DNA of 64,000 nt. Origin: Niallia circulans (GTDB lineage: Bacteria; Bacillota; Bacilli; Bacillales; Cytobacillaceae). Below, one piece after another: positions 1 through 11,810 of this stretch (its first letter is position 1; the number at the start of each line of letters is the position of its first letter). Below the pieces are notes generated by a model. The model saw nothing but the letters and a program-made list of their open reading frames with translations, was not told the DNA's origin and searched no databases. Both the position numbers and the translations under genes were made by a program. Where the stretch lies: contig NZ_CP026031.1 of NCBI RefSeq assembly GCF_003726095.1, positions 2,604,001 through 2,668,000 on the forward strand. The letters are read 5' to 3'.

Positions 1-936
1 CATTCTAAATTCAGGAAGATGTTCTGCCGGAATATAGGTGGAGCTTTGTTGTTTGATATGGTTGATTGTGGTTTGAGTGACTTCATCATTACAGAAAATA
101 ACCGCATGCGGGTTAATAATTGCCACAAAGGAAGCAATTAGTCTACTTATGGCATCAACTTCATCTTCCTTTGAAAAGAATACTTTTCCATTTGTAAAGG
201 TCTGTCCAAAGTTTCGGTTATTATATTGCGGTACAAAGGATACTTCCCCTGCAAAATTAGTACTCCCTCGTACAATCTTTCCATTTACGATAATTCCAGC
301 TCCTGGACCATTTTGGCCAGAATAGAGATAAACAAGTGATTTATCGTTCTTTTTCTCCTGCTGATCTTGATAACCTAATACTGCTGCATTCATATCATTT
401 TCAATGACCACGGGGATCGAAAAATAATTTTCTAAGTATCCCTTTAAATCAAAATCATGAAGATATTCATAATCAGGACTGTAAATGATTCGTCCATTAT
501 CAACCGAACCAGGCACACCAATAGAAATAGAGCTAATCTTTGGATATTGCATTTGTAACGCTTCCACATACTCGATCAGTAATTTTACATTGTCATCCTT
601 TAACGCACTGGAAATTTTACCAGTCTCCTTCTCTTCTCCCAGGCAGTTAAACACAATATAATTGGTTTCGGTCTTCTCTAAAAAAATGGCTAACCCTAAC
701 ATATATTCAGGATTATATGTATACCGCTTTGCTCGTCTGCCGCCACTCGAATCATCTAAACCCGCTGACAGTAATTCTCCATCCTCTTCCATCTGTGCCG
801 TAAATTTGCTAATAGTAGGAAAACTAATTCCTAATTTATCACTCAGCTCCACCTTCGTAGCACTTCCATTGGCTAAAAGAAATTGACGAATATTTTGCTG
901 GATAATAATTTTCATAGATTTGGGAGTTGCATCCAC
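1..936 (-). CDS. ROK-family transcriptional repressor (XylR-like), 3' end outside the window
   Basis: The minus-strand frame is open from a GTG at 936 to the left edge (312 codons), so the C-terminus is missing. GTG is chosen because an AGGAGG lies six bases upstream; no ATG in this frame is equally well placed. Residues 1-75 form a winged helix-turn-helix (reading about IRQFLLANGSATKVELSDKL, then GISFPTISKFTAQMEEDGEL). The ROK sugar-kinase-like fold follows, with SIGVPGSVDNGRI and a phosphate-loop-like stretch YSGQNGPGAGIIVNGKIVRG. ROK repressors bind a sugar or sugar phosphate and release DNA. The specific sugar cannot be told. Two perfect palindromes just upstream suggest autoregulation. 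No catabolic target gene is visible beside it. Confidence 0.85.
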   Translation of the reverse strand, partial: MDATPKSMKIIIQQNIRQFLLANGSATKVELSDKLGISFPTISKFTAQMEEDGELLSAGLDDSSGGRRAKRYTYNPEYMLGLAIFLEKTETNYIVFNCLGEEKETGKISSALKDDNVKLLIEYVEALQMQYPKISSISIGVPGSVDNGRIIYSPDYEYLHDFDLKGYLENYFSIPVVIENDMNAAVLGYQDQQEKKNDKSLVYLYSGQNGPGAGIIVNGKIVRGSTNFAGEVSFVPQYNNRNFGQTFTNGKVFFSKEDEVDAISRLIASFVAIINPHAVIFCNDEVTQTTINHIKQQSSTYIPAEHLPEFRM

Positions 937-959
937 TTTATTCCCCTCCTTTCGATTCA

Positions 960-983
960 ACTTATTAAAGATATTTAATAAGT
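960..983. promoter_or_regulatory. Operator palindrome 1 for the ROK repressor
   Basis: ACTTATTAAA-GATA-TTTAATAAGT is a perfect 10-bp inverted repeat with a 4-bp spacer, 24 bp upstream of the GTG start. A second copy with the same arms lies 36 bp away, centre to centre. Assignment to the ROK protein is inferred from position. Confidence 0.7.
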
Positions 984-994
984 GAACAAAATAA

Positions 995-1020
995 AACTTA
1001 TTAAACTACTTTAATAAGTT
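995..1020. promoter_or_regulatory. Operator palindrome 2 for the ROK repressor
   Basis: AACTTATTAAA-CTAC-TTTAATAAGTT is a perfect 11-bp inverted repeat and shares its 10-bp arms with the copy at 960-983. Twin operators fit cooperative binding or looping by a dimeric ROK repressor. Confidence 0.7.
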
Positions 1021-1100
1021 CTTGAGGCTAATATAACACACTACTTTTGGGAATGCAATATAGTTTTTATGCAGCTAAAAACGTTTTCTTCCTAACAAAA

Positions 1101-1132
1101 ATAAAAAAAGACGAACCTCAATGGTTCGCCTT
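1101..1132 (-). terminator. Rho-independent terminator of the suf operon
   Basis: On the minus strand a 10-bp stem (AAGGCGAACC / GGTTCGTCTT, one G-T pair) with a 5-base loop is followed by a run of T. It lies 15 bp after the sufB stop codon. Confidence 0.9.
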
Positions 1133-1146
1133 CTTAACTGGATATA

Positions 1147-2544
1147 TTAACCGATAGAGCCTTCCATTTCGAACTTGATCAAACGGTTCATCTCTACTGC
1201 ATATTCCATTGGTAATTCTTTTGTAAATGGCTCGATAAAGCCCATTACGATCATTTCTGTTGCTTCTTCTTCTGAAATACCTCTACTCATTAAGTAGAAT
1301 AATTGTTCTTCTGATACTTTTGAAACTTTTGCTTCGTGCTCTAATGAAATATTATCATTTAAAATTTCATTATAAGGAATTGTATCAGAAGTAGATTTAT
1401 TATCCATAATTAATGTATCGCATTCGATATTAGAACGAGCACCGTCTGCTTTACGTCCAAAGTGAACGATACCGCGATATGTTACTTTTCCGCCTTGTTT
1501 CGAAATAGACTTAGAAACAATTGTAGATGATGTATTTGGAGCTAAGTGAAGCATTTTTGCTCCAGCATCTTGGTGTTGTCCCTTACCAGCAAGAGCGATA
1601 GATAACGTCATTCCTCTTGCTCCCTCACCTCTTAAGATGACAGCAGGGTATTTCATTGTTAATTTAGAACCAATATTTCCATCGATCCATTCCATGGTAG
1701 CATTCGCATCACAAACTGCACGCTTTGTTACTAGATTGTATACATTGTTTGCCCAGTTTTGAATCGTTGTATAACGGCAATATGCATCTTTTTTTATAAT
1801 GATTTCAACAACCGCACTATGAAGAGAGTTCGTAGTATAAACTGGTGCTGTACAACCTTCTACATAATGTACACTTGCGCCCTCATCCACGATGATTAAC
1901 GTTCTTTCAAATTGTCCCATATTTTCAGAGTTAATACGGAAATATGCTTGTAATGGTGTGTCTACTTTAATTCCTTTTGGAACATAAATGAAAGATCCAC
2001 CAGACCATACAGCTGAGTTTAAAGCAGCAAACTTATTATCCGTAGGTGGAATAACAGTTGCCCAATGCTCACGGAAAATATCTTCATTTTCTCTTAATGC
2101 AGAGTCTGTATCTTTGAAGACAATTCCCATTTTCTCAAGATCTTCCTGCATATTATGATAAACAACCTCAGATTCATACTGAGCAGATACACCTGCTAAG
2201 TATTTTTGCTCAGCTTCTGGAATACCAAGCTTATCAAATGTTTGTTTGATTTCATCTGGAACTTCATCCCAAGATCTTTCAGTTTTCTCTGATGGCTTTA
2301 CATAATACGTAATTTCATCAAAGTTTAAAGCAGACAGATCACCGCCCCATTGTGGCATTGGCATTTTATAAAAATGCTCTAACGCTTTCAAACGGAAGTC
2401 TAGCATCCATTGTGGTTCAGCCTTCATTTTTGAAATTTCTTCAACGATTTCTTTCGTTAATCCACGTTTAGAACGAAAGATAGAAACGTCTTTATCTGAA
2501 AATCCATATTTATAATCCCCAATTTCGGGCATCTTTTTTGCCAT
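1147..2544 (-). CDS. sufB: Fe-S cluster assembly scaffold protein SufB
   Basis: SufB is the core of the SufBCD scaffold on which Fe-S clusters are built in the cytoplasm before transfer to apoproteins. The 465-residue product closely follows the Bacillus SufB sequence as I know it: start [15 protein letters not shown], central beta-helix, [12 protein letters not shown] with the conserved Cys used for cluster assembly, and [20 protein letters not shown] near the C-terminus. I start at the ATG at 2544: GGAGGAAAATGAA precedes it with 8-base spacing and it matches the family N-terminus. The ATG at 2559 lies inside or before this ribosome binding site. It is the last gene of the operon; the terminator follows directly. 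Confidence 0.97.
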   Translation of the reverse strand: MAKKMPEIGDYKYGFSDKDVSIFRSKRGLTKEIVEEISKMKAEPQWMLDFRLKALEHFYKMPMPQWGGDLSALNFDEITYYVKPSEKTERSWDEVPDEIKQTFDKLGIPEAEQKYLAGVSAQYESEVVYHNMQEDLEKMGIVFKDTDSALRENEDIFREHWATVIPPTDNKFAALNSAVWSGGSFIYVPKGIKVDTPLQAYFRINSENMGQFERTLIIVDEGASVHYVEGCTAPVYTTNSLHSAVVEIIIKKDAYCRYTTIQNWANNVYNLVTKRAVCDANATMEWIDGNIGSKLTMKYPAVILRGEGARGMTLSIALAGKGQHQDAGAKMLHLAPNTSSTIVSKSISKQGGKVTYRGIVHFGRKADGARSNIECDTLIMDNKSTSDTIPYNEILNDNISLEHEAKVSKVSEEQLFYLMSRGISEEEATEMIVMGFIEPFTKELPMEYAVEMNRLIKFEMEGSIG

Positions 2545-2583
2545 TTCATTTTCCTCCATTCTACATGCAACCTTGGTAGTAAA

Positions 2584-5547
<2,964 letters not shown>

Positions 5548-5566
5548 TGGTCAATCCTCCTAACAA

Positions 5567-6361
5567 TTACGCTTCTTGTTCAACAGTTTCGTCTTCAATA
5601 CCTAGTTCTTTTTTAATCCAGTCATATCCTTCTGCTTCTAAGCGTTGAGCAAGCTCAGGACCACCAGATTTAACAATACGACCTTGCATCATTACATGAA
5701 CGTAGTCAGGAGTGATGTAGTTTAATAAACGTTGGTAGTGAGTGATAATTAAGCATCCGAACTCTTCTTTACGCTCTTCACGCATTTTGTTAATTCCTTT
5801 AGAAACAACTTTCAATGCATCGATATCCAAACCAGAATCGATTTCATCTAAAATCGCAATTTTTGGATTCAACATCATTAATTGAAGAATTTCATTACGT
5901 TTTTTCTCCCCGCCAGAGAACCCTTCATTTAGGTAACGTTGTGCCATATCTGGATCCATTTCTAGGTACTCCATGTTATCATCCATTTTACGGATAAATT
6001 TCATTAAGGAAATTTCATTCCCTTCACCTAGACGGCTGTTTAAAGCAGAACGTAAGAAGTCAGCATTTGTTACACCGCTAATTTCGCTCGGGTATTGCAT
6101 AGCTAAAAATAGACCTGCACGAGCGCGCTCATCTACTTCCATTTCTAATACATCTTCGTCATCAAGACTTACATCACCGCTTGTTACTTCATACTTTGGG
6201 TGACCCATGATTGCAGAAGATAATGTTGATTTACCAGTTCCGTTTGGCCCCATGATTGCGTGAATTTCTCCACCCTTTATTTCTAAGTTAAGACCTTTAA
6301 TAATTTCTTTTTCTTCGATTGAAACATGTAAATCATTAATGACTAATTTAGGTTGACTCAT
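5567..6361 (-). CDS. sufC: SufC, ABC-type ATPase of the SufBCD complex
   Basis: A cytosolic ABC ATPase with no membrane partner; its ATP-driven dimerisation remodels SufB-SufD. The 264-residue product has Walker A GPNGTGKST at 38-46, the SufC-type signature FSGGEKKRNE and Walker B AILDEIDSGLD. I start at 6361 (MSQPKLVIND): GGAGG lies 8 bases upstream. The ATG at 6376 sits within this ribosome binding site. It is the first gene of the suf operon. Confidence 0.96.
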   Translation of the reverse strand: MSQPKLVINDLHVSIEEKEIIKGLNLEIKGGEIHAIMGPNGTGKSTLSSAIMGHPKYEVTSGDVSLDDEDVLEMEVDERARAGLFLAMQYPSEISGVTNADFLRSALNSRLGEGNEISLMKFIRKMDDNMEYLEMDPDMAQRYLNEGFSGGEKKRNEILQLMMLNPKIAILDEIDSGLDIDALKVVSKGINKMREERKEEFGCLIITHYQRLLNYITPDYVHVMMQGRIVKSGGPELAQRLEAEGYDWIKKELGIEDETVEQEA

Positions 6362-6376
6362 ATTATATACCTCCAT

Positions 6377-6729
6377 AGTAAAAAGAAGTTTTGTTCACAA
6401 AATTGTCGAAACTTCATTATCAATTTATTATCATTCTAATCTTATAACAAATAAAATCTGATAGCAACCTATTGCTTCCCGTTCCATAAGGAAAATTCGC
6501 ATGAAACAAATAAATACGCTTGATTCCTCATAAATTCGCATGAGTTTGCTTTCTTTAAAATAATTTTTCTCCTTATTACGGTAGCGAACAATTCACTGGC
6601 AAAAACGATACCGATAGCTCTAAAGTATATCACTTGAACAGTTTCGTTTTAGTATTTATACACGAAATAAATTTAGCCCTAGTACTTATTGGAAGAGGCT
6701 TCCGTTAAATACTATTTGATCATACAAAA
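6377..6729. other. Intergenic region upstream of suf; promoter expected
   Basis: No gene was seen. On the minus strand about 75 bp before sufC there is an extended -10-like TGTTATAAG (around 6442-6450) without a convincing -35. AT-rich repeats GATAATAAATTGATAATG (6413-6430) resemble Fur half-sites in direct orientation but do not form a full Fur box. The rest is featureless AT-rich sequence. Confidence 0.4.
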
Positions 6730-6842
6730 ATAAAAAATGTTCCTATAAAGACATCTACACATGCTATATCCATTATTAATAGAATCAATTTAATTCTCAA
6801 TTGGATATATACTGTATGTTTGATCTTTTATAGGAACATCTT
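6730..6842 (-). terminator. Long hairpin terminator after metQ
   Basis: The metQ stop is followed on the minus strand by GATGTTCCTATAAA, which pairs about 85 bases later with TTTATAGGAACAT, then TTTTTTATTTTT. The interior also pairs in part (TATATCCA with TGGATATA, GAATT with ATTC). The whole element is an unusually long imperfect hairpin of about 113 bp. Confidence 0.8.
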
Positions 6843-6850
6843 CTTACTTA

Positions 6851-7699
6851 TTATTTACTAACCGGTACAACTGCACCTTTATACTCTTTATTAATGAAAT
6901 CTTGAATTTCTTTAGAATGCAGTACTTCTACTAAAGTTTTAATATCTTCACGCTTTTCGTCTCCTTTACGAACAGTAATGATATTCGCATATGGAGATTC
7001 GCTTCCTTCGATTTCAATAGAATCTTTCACAGGGTTTAAGCCAGCATCTAATGCATAGTTGGCATTAATAACAACTGCATCCCCTTCATTATTATTAAAA
7101 ATTTGTGGAAGTAACGCTGGCTCATAATCTGCTTTTAATTTAACATTTTTCGGATTTTCCGCAATATCTTCAATCTTTGCATTTACTTTATCAATTCCAT
7201 CTTTAAGCTTAATTAATCCACCTTTTTCTAAAAGAGACAGTACACGGCCATGTTCAGCAACAGAGTTACTAAAAATAATGGTTGCTCCATCCGGAAGCTC
7301 ATCTAAACTCTTATATTTCTTAGAGAAAACAGCCATCGGCTCAATATGAATTCCACCAGCATTTACAAAATCATAACCATTTTCTTTAATTTGTTGGTTC
7401 AAGTATGGAATATGCTGAAAATAGTTTGCGTCAATTTCTTTTGATTCTAAAGCTTTATTTGGCAATACATAATCTTGGAACGTTTTGATCTCTAAATCAA
7501 TTCCCTTTTCTTTCAAAATTGGTTTTGCTTTTTCCAAAATTTCAGCATGTGGTACATTGGAAGCACCTACTACTAATTTAGTTGATCCTTTGTCAGTGTT
7601 AGAACCCCCGTTTTCCTTGCTATCATCATTAGAGCTGCCGCATGCCGCAAGAACAAATATAAATGTTAATGCAATCAGTAAAGACCATAATTTTTTCAT
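6851..7699 (-). CDS. metQ: Methionine ABC transporter substrate-binding lipoprotein MetQ
   Basis: Binds D/L-methionine outside the membrane and delivers it to MetNP. The 282-residue product starts with a lipoprotein signal peptide ending in LAACGSS, with Cys20 as the lipid anchor. The NlpA/MetQ fold follows: VGASNVPHAEILEKAKPILKEKGIDLE, TFQDYVLPNKALESKEIDANYFQH and PYANIITVRKGDEK. It is the third gene of metN-metP-metQ behind a SAM riboswitch, which supports methionine as the substrate. Confidence 0.95.
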   Translation of the reverse strand: MKKLWSLLIALTFIFVLAACGSSNDDSKENGGSNTDKGSTKLVVGASNVPHAEILEKAKPILKEKGIDLEIKTFQDYVLPNKALESKEIDANYFQHIPYLNQQIKENGYDFVNAGGIHIEPMAVFSKKYKSLDELPDGATIIFSNSVAEHGRVLSLLEKGGLIKLKDGIDKVNAKIEDIAENPKNVKLKADYEPALLPQIFNNNEGDAVVINANYALDAGLNPVKDSIEIEGSESPYANIITVRKGDEKREDIKTLVEVLHSKEIQDFINKEYKGAVVPVSK

Positions 7700-7711
7700 G
7701 TGTTTTTCTCC

Positions 7712-8380
7712 TTATCTTTTGTCTATTTTTTTTGTTATAAAATCACCAATAAATTGGATAATAAAAACAATGATTAAAATAATAACAGTTGAAATAAGCG
7801 TCACATCACCATTACCCCGTTGAAATCCTTGTAAATAAGCTAAATTCCCAAGCCCTCCGGCACCAATTATTCCAGCCATTGCGGTTGATCCTACTAGTGC
7901 AATGGTAGTTACCGTAATTCCTGAAACAAGTGCTGGCATAGATTCAGGCAAAAGAACTTTAAAGATAATAGTGGTTGGTTTTGCTCCCATTGACTTTGCC
8001 GCTTCAATAACACCTTTATCCACTTCTCGAAGACCAATTTCCACAAGTCTTGCATAAAACGGAGCAGCACCTATGATTAAGGAAGGCAACGCCGCTTTCG
8101 GTCCAATCATTGTCCCGATTAGCAAAGTCGTTAGCGGGATTAATAGAACTAATAAAATAATAAAAGGAATGGATCGGAAAATATTCACGACTGCACTGAT
8201 GATTCTATTAAAAAATACATTATTCCACATATTCCCTTTATCTGTTAAAAACAGCGTAATTCCAAGTATAATTCCAAGTATAAAAGTAAAAATAATCGAG
8301 AATCCAGTCATAAATAAGGTCTCTTTCGTGGCATTCCACATTATTTCCCAATCTACATTTGGCAATAATCTTTCCATCAT
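7712..8380 (-). CDS. metP: Methionine ABC transporter permease MetP (MetI)
   Basis: Five or so membrane helices over 222 residues form the membrane channel of the methionine importer. The EAA loop that docks on the ATPase is visible at EAAKSMGAKPTTIIFKVLLPE (about residues 131-150). The ATG at 8380 overlaps the metN stop (GGATGATGG), with GAGGTGATT as ribosome binding site inside metN, so the two are translationally coupled. In E. coli nomenclature this is metI. Confidence 0.94.
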   Translation of the reverse strand: MMERLLPNVDWEIMWNATKETLFMTGFSIIFTFILGIILGITLFLTDKGNMWNNVFFNRIISAVVNIFRSIPFIILLVLLIPLTTLLIGTMIGPKAALPSLIIGAAPFYARLVEIGLREVDKGVIEAAKSMGAKPTTIIFKVLLPESMPALVSGITVTTIALVGSTAMAGIIGAGGLGNLAYLQGFQRGNGDVTLISTVIILIIVFIIQFIGDFITKKIDKR

Positions 8381-9399
8381 CCTTCAATCACCTCCACACT
8401 AATTTCTTGCGCATGAAGATATTGAATAGCTTTTTCTATTTCTTGTTTCTCTCCATCTAAATGAATATATAATGTTCCATAGGATCCATGCTGTGTTGGC
8501 GAAATTTTCCCTTGAATGATATTCACCGAAACCGCAAAAGTCCGAATGAGATTAGTGATTACAGGCTGCTCAGCACTTTCGCCGACAAATCCCAGCATGA
8601 CAATGCTGCCTGTTTTATATTGCGCTATTAAGTGTTCAATCGTATCTTTCGCCTCTTCTGGTTCAATTACTTGTTGAACAAACCGTTTCGTAATTTCTTT
8701 CTTTGGCTGCTTAAAGACATCAATCACCGGTCCTGTTTCTACTACTTTCCCGTCTTCCATCACTGCCACTCGATGACAAATCTTGCGAATAACGTGCATT
8801 TCATGGGTAATCAATACAATTGTTAGACCAAGACGTTTATTAATGTCTACTAATAAATCTAAGATGGCATCTGTTGTTTGTGGATCCAATGCTGAGGTTG
8901 CTTCATCACAGAGAAGTACTTTCGGATCACTAGCAAGTGCTCTTGCTATCCCAACCCGCTGTTTCTGCCCACCACTTAATTGAGAAGGATAAGCATCTTC
9001 TCGTCCTTCTAATCCAACCAGCTTGATGAGCTCTAATACCTTCTTATCTCTTGCTGATTTTTTTACGCCTGCTATTTCTAAAGGAAAAGCAATATTTTCT
9101 TTTACGGTTCTTGACCATAGCAGATTAAAATGTTGAAATATCATACTGATTTCTTGTCTCGCCTTACGAAGTTTACTTCCTTTTATTGTAGAAACTTCAT
9201 GACCTGCAACCGACACACTTCCAGCAGTAGGAATCTCCAATCCGTTCAACATTCTGATTAATGTACTTTTACCTGCACCACTATATCCGATTATCCCAAA
9301 TATCTCTCCTGAATCGATGGTTAAATCCACGTGATCAACCGCAGTGACCTTCCCACTTCTTGAGGAGTATATCTTTTTTACTGAGTTTACATTAATCAA
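8377..9399 (-). CDS. metN: Methionine ABC transporter ATPase MetN
   Basis: Powers methionine uptake. It has Walker A GYSGAGKST, the Q-loop stretch IFQHFNLLWSRTV typical of MetN, signature [15 protein letters not shown], Walker B VLLCDEATSALDP, and a C-terminal NIL/ACT-type regulatory domain (about the last 90 residues: MLGFVGESAEQPVITNLIR). I choose TTG at 9399: AAGTAGGTGA, close to a perfect Shine-Dalgarno, ends five bases before it, and LINVNSVKK aligns with the usual MINLxxVxK start. A GTG at 9408 in the same frame would sit inside that ribosome binding site. Confidence 0.94.
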   Translation of the reverse strand: MINVNSVKKIYSSRSGKVTAVDHVDLTIDSGEIFGIIGYSGAGKSTLIRMLNGLEIPTAGSVSVAGHEVSTIKGSKLRKARQEISMIFQHFNLLWSRTVKENIAFPLEIAGVKKSARDKKVLELIKLVGLEGREDAYPSQLSGGQKQRVGIARALASDPKVLLCDEATSALDPQTTDAILDLLVDINKRLGLTIVLITHEMHVIRKICHRVAVMEDGKVVETGPVIDVFKQPKKEITKRFVQQVIEPEEAKDTIEHLIAQYKTGSIVMLGFVGESAEQPVITNLIRTFAVSVNIIQGKISPTQHGSYGTLYIHLDGEKQEIEKAIQYLHAQEISVEVIEG

Positions 9400-9488
9400 T
9401 GTGTTCACCTACTTCTTTTTTAAAATCACTCTATCGTTCACTATATTAAAATAGCTTTTAACAAAGCATATCATATCATTCCAGATAA

Positions 9489-9526
9489 CAAAAAAACCTT
9501 TCTGCAAGAAGAGCAGAAAGGTTTTT
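9489..9526 (-). terminator. Expression-platform terminator of the SAM riboswitch
   Basis: The minus strand shows AAAAACCTTTCTGC / GCAGAAAGGTTTTT, a 14-bp stem with a 7-base loop, then TTTTTTT. It lies between the SAM-I aptamer and metN, where ligand binding would favour it. Confidence 0.93.
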
Positions 9527-9546
9527 ATTATGAATAATATCCCTTT

Positions 9547-9652
9547 CTCTCATCTATCAAAGCCTAACGCTTTGTGTGAATTGGCACCGTTTCAGTATAC
9601 TGACGGTTGCCGGGTTTCATAGGGCACATCCCTCCACCTCTCTTGATAAGAG
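9547..9652 (-). ncRNA. SAM-I riboswitch (S-box) aptamer
   Basis: The minus strand carries the S-box consensus: P1 CTCTTATC (9652-9645) pairs with GATGAGAG (9554-9547), followed by AAGAGAGGTGGAGGGA, then CCCTATGAAACCCGGCAACC, GGTGCCAATTC and the closing P1 strand. With the terminator at 9489-9526 this forms a transcriptional OFF switch: SAM bound, terminator formed, metNPQ silent. In Bacillus the same class controls yusCBA (metNPQ). Confidence 0.97.
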
Positions 9653-9697
9653 TTCATTATTTATATGAAATGTAAAAATCGTTAATATGATAGATGT

Positions 9698-9726
9698 AAT
9701 TTACCACTTCCCGAAATGACTGTCAA
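9698..9726 (-). promoter_or_regulatory. SigA-type promoter of metNPQ
   Basis: A perfect -35 TTGACA (9726-9721) stands 17 bp from a weak -10 TAAATT (9703-9698). It starts a leader about 40 nt before the SAM aptamer, which makes it plausible despite the poor -10. The stretch from 9727 to 9924 holds no gene or structure I can support. Confidence 0.6.
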
Positions 9727-9924
9727 CACCTTTTTTAACATAATTTCTTTTCTGAATTTTCAATTAAAAAAAAGGAAGATTTTCTGACATAATTAATTCA
9801 ATGAGAAAACTTGGATTTAAATCGAATTTGGGGCAAATCCCTTCAAAAAAATAACCCGAAATACACTTCACTTTTTGTTAGCAAAGGCGGATTCCAGGTA
9901 AACAACAAAACTATTCCCTTCCTT

Positions 9925-10281
9925 TTATCCAGTGTGGGGAACTGAACGTGAATGGCTTAAGAAAAACACAGATTCAAGTAAGAGGATTTTCCTTAAGGAG
10001 CCTTCTAATTGAATAGATCCATTCTTTTTCGCTTCTCTAAGAAGAATCTCGCCTTCCATAACGAGGCTAATACTAGTCATATCCCCCGTTAACCATATAT
10101 CTGGATTATCCTCACCCTTCATCCTTCTCCATGAAAAGCGATTGTTCTTAAGCTCCATATAATAGGACTCATTTTGACATGTTAACACTAAGGAAAGCGA
10201 AGCGTTTCGTAATAATGGTTTTAACGATTCTTTCCGATTCAGCTTTTCTACAAAACATTTCATCCAATCCTGCAAAAGCAT
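9925..10281 (-). CDS. SCP2 sterol-binding-domain-like protein (YusD-like)
   Basis: A 118-residue product with a pattern like small SCP2-domain proteins: an amphipathic start (WMKCFVEKLNRKESLKPLL), then LSLVLTCQNESYYMELKNNRFSWRR, DIWLTGDMTSISLVMEGEI and a hydrophobic C-terminus. SCP2 domains bind lipids or acyl-CoA. The place after a yusE-like gene and next to metN matches B. subtilis yusD, of unknown function. The start is uncertain: AGGAG touches the ATG at 10281, so a TTG at 10275 is an alternative. Called by order and pattern, not by a hallmark motif. Confidence 0.65.
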   Translation of the reverse strand: MLLQDWMKCFVEKLNRKESLKPLLRNASLSLVLTCQNESYYMELKNNRFSWRRMKGEDNPDIWLTGDMTSISLVMEGEILLREAKKNGSIQLEGSLRKILLLESVFFLSHSRSVPHTG

Positions 10282-10468
10282 CTCCTACTTTCTGCCGAAC
10301 AATCTTATATTACTTATTCTTGCAGCAGCAGAAAAAAACCTTTTTTAAAAGTAATCTTTATAAAAAAGGCGATTGATGCTTTTAACCATGCTAGCTTTTT
10401 AAGGGCAGCATCCGTTTATGGAATTGGCACACTAATATAGCCCTTTCATGAAAATGTCCATGTCCTGC

Positions 10469-10780
10469 CTATTTTATATAGTTTTGGATAACTTCTACTA
10501 AATGAGGGACTGATTCAAAGCGATATACTTTTTCTTTTAACTCCCCCTTTTCCATAATAACTAGACAGGGAACACTTTCTACCTCATATTTTGCTGCTAA
10601 ACCGGGGGCATAATTTAAATCCATTTTTCCTAAATTCAACTCTGGCTTCATTGTATGCAATACTGTCAACATTTTTGATGCAACCATACACGTACCGCAA
10701 AGAGGAGTATACAAGTAAAGAAAGGCAGCGTCTGTATCCTTTACTTGCTTCTCCCATTGATCGAGGTTCCAATCTATCAT
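10469..10780 (-). CDS. Thioredoxin-like protein (YusE-like)
   Basis: A 103-residue thioredoxin fold with active site CGTC (Cys28, Cys31) in LYLYTPLCGTCMVASKML and the cis-proline loop ESVPCLVIM. It lacks the classical WCGPC, so its partner is probably not the general thioredoxin reductase substrate set. The start overlaps the end of the upstream TOPRIM gene by four bases, so they are co-translated. B. subtilis has the same pair (yusE, yusF); no function is established that I know of. Confidence 0.85.
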   Translation of the reverse strand: MIDWNLDQWEKQVKDTDAAFLYLYTPLCGTCMVASKMLTVLHTMKPELNLGKMDLNYAPGLAAKYEVESVPCLVIMEKGELKEKVYRFESVPHLVEVIQNYIK

Positions 10781-11130
10781 AATCCATTCATCCTTGTATC
10801 TAAATATTTTGCTTCAATCTCAATATCAGCTTGTAATAATAGGGTTGCTAAGTGACATTCAGGAGAGGCAGCAACTTCTTTATATTTGCGATCTATATAA
10901 AGGAATTCTGCTTCCGGAAGTTCTCGTTTAAACTGTTTTCTTATCTTATCTCCTGACTTATCAGCATCCACTAAGATATACACATCTTTATCCATTAGCT
11001 CGTCTAGTAATTCATCCAGCTTTGAAACTCCAATTGTTCCATTCGTGCAAATAATATCGACTGGTTCACGCACAATCTTCTCTACTTTTTGTTTGTCTGA
11101 TTTACCTTCCACAATGATTACTTTTTTCAT
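10777..11130 (-). CDS. Small TOPRIM-domain protein (YusF-like)
   Basis: 117 residues forming a single TOPRIM domain: the conserved Glu in VIIVEGKSDKQKVE, the DxD motif in YILVDADKSGDKIRK, and DRKYKEVAASPECHLATLL. The domain occurs in primases, topoisomerases and M5 ribonucleases, where it binds Mg and cleaves or joins nucleic acid. This stand-alone form is close to the RNase M5/YusF class, but the substrate is unknown. ATG at 11130 is preceded by AGGTGATC; the upstream in-frame GTG lies inside that site. Confidence 0.85.
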   Translation of the reverse strand: MKKVIIVEGKSDKQKVEKIVREPVDIICTNGTIGVSKLDELLDELMDKDVYILVDADKSGDKIRKQFKRELPEAEFLYIDRKYKEVAASPECHLATLLLQADIEIEAKYLDTRMNGL

Positions 11131-11255
11131 ATTGATCACCTAAAGGAGTTATTTCATTTACTTTAACATATTCAAACAGGAAGAGAAAGAAGTAGGTTTT
11201 CTGGTATATATCGGTGATAGGAAAGACATATTGCCCCTATATATTCTCCTAACAA

Positions 11256-11311
11256 TAAAAAAAACAAACAAGTATACGGAAATTTTTTTAAACATCTCCA
11301 TATACCTGTTT
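11256..11311 (-). terminator. Terminator after gcvH
   Basis: On the minus strand AAACAGGTATATGGA pairs with TTCCGTATACTTGTTT over about 15 bp (two wobbles), followed by GTTTTTTTT. It separates gcvH from the TOPRIM gene. Confidence 0.85.
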
Positions 11312-11359
11312 GGATTTATAAATGGTTGGAATATCTATATCCCATCCTATACTATTCAA

Positions 11360-11743
11360 TTAGCCTTCATTTGTCATTTCTTCATATTGCTCTGCTGACA
11401 TAAGCTCCTCAATATCTGCTTTATCACTTGGCTCAATAACAACCATCCATGCTTTTTCGTAAGGAGATTCGTTCACAAATTCCGGATTGTCACTAAGCTC
11501 TTCGTTAACTTCAACAACTTTTCCGCTGATAGGAGCATATAATTCAGAAACTGTCTTAACAGATTCCACACTTCCAAAAGGTTCATTTGCTGTTACTTCA
11601 TCGCCTACTTCTGGTAGTTCAACAAATACGATATCGCCTAATTCAGATTGTGCAAAATATGTAATACCTACACGTGCGTTATCTCCTTCAACTTTTACCC
11701 ATTCATGTTCTTTTGAATATCGCAAATCCTTTGGTACTGCCAT
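11360..11743 (-). CDS. gcvH: Glycine cleavage system H protein
   Basis: Lipoyl carrier of the glycine cleavage system; in Bacillus it is also the lipoyl relay from which LipL moves lipoate to other complexes. The 127-residue length is normal, and the lipoylated lysine is Lys63 in [22 protein letters not shown] precedes the ATG. It stands apart from gcvT/gcvP, as in B. subtilis, where it lies in the yus region. Confidence 0.96.
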   Translation of the reverse strand: MAVPKDLRYSKEHEWVKVEGDNARVGITYFAQSELGDIVFVELPEVGDEVTANEPFGSVESVKTVSELYAPISGKVVEVNEELSDNPEFVNESPYEKAWMVVIEPSDKADIEELMSAEQYEEMTNEG

Positions 11744-11810
11744 TATAACCCCTCCGTATTTATCATTTTTACTCTGTTAAACAGAGTTACTATTAAAAAA
11801 AGCAGGTCGC

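Noticed and set aside
6411-6437. Fur box before sufC
   Set aside because: Only two direct GATAAT elements; no 7-1-7 inverted repeat as at 18145.
10425-10442. Sigma-54-like TTGGCAC on the plus strand
   Set aside because: The GC of the -12 element is displaced by two bases and no plus-strand gene follows.
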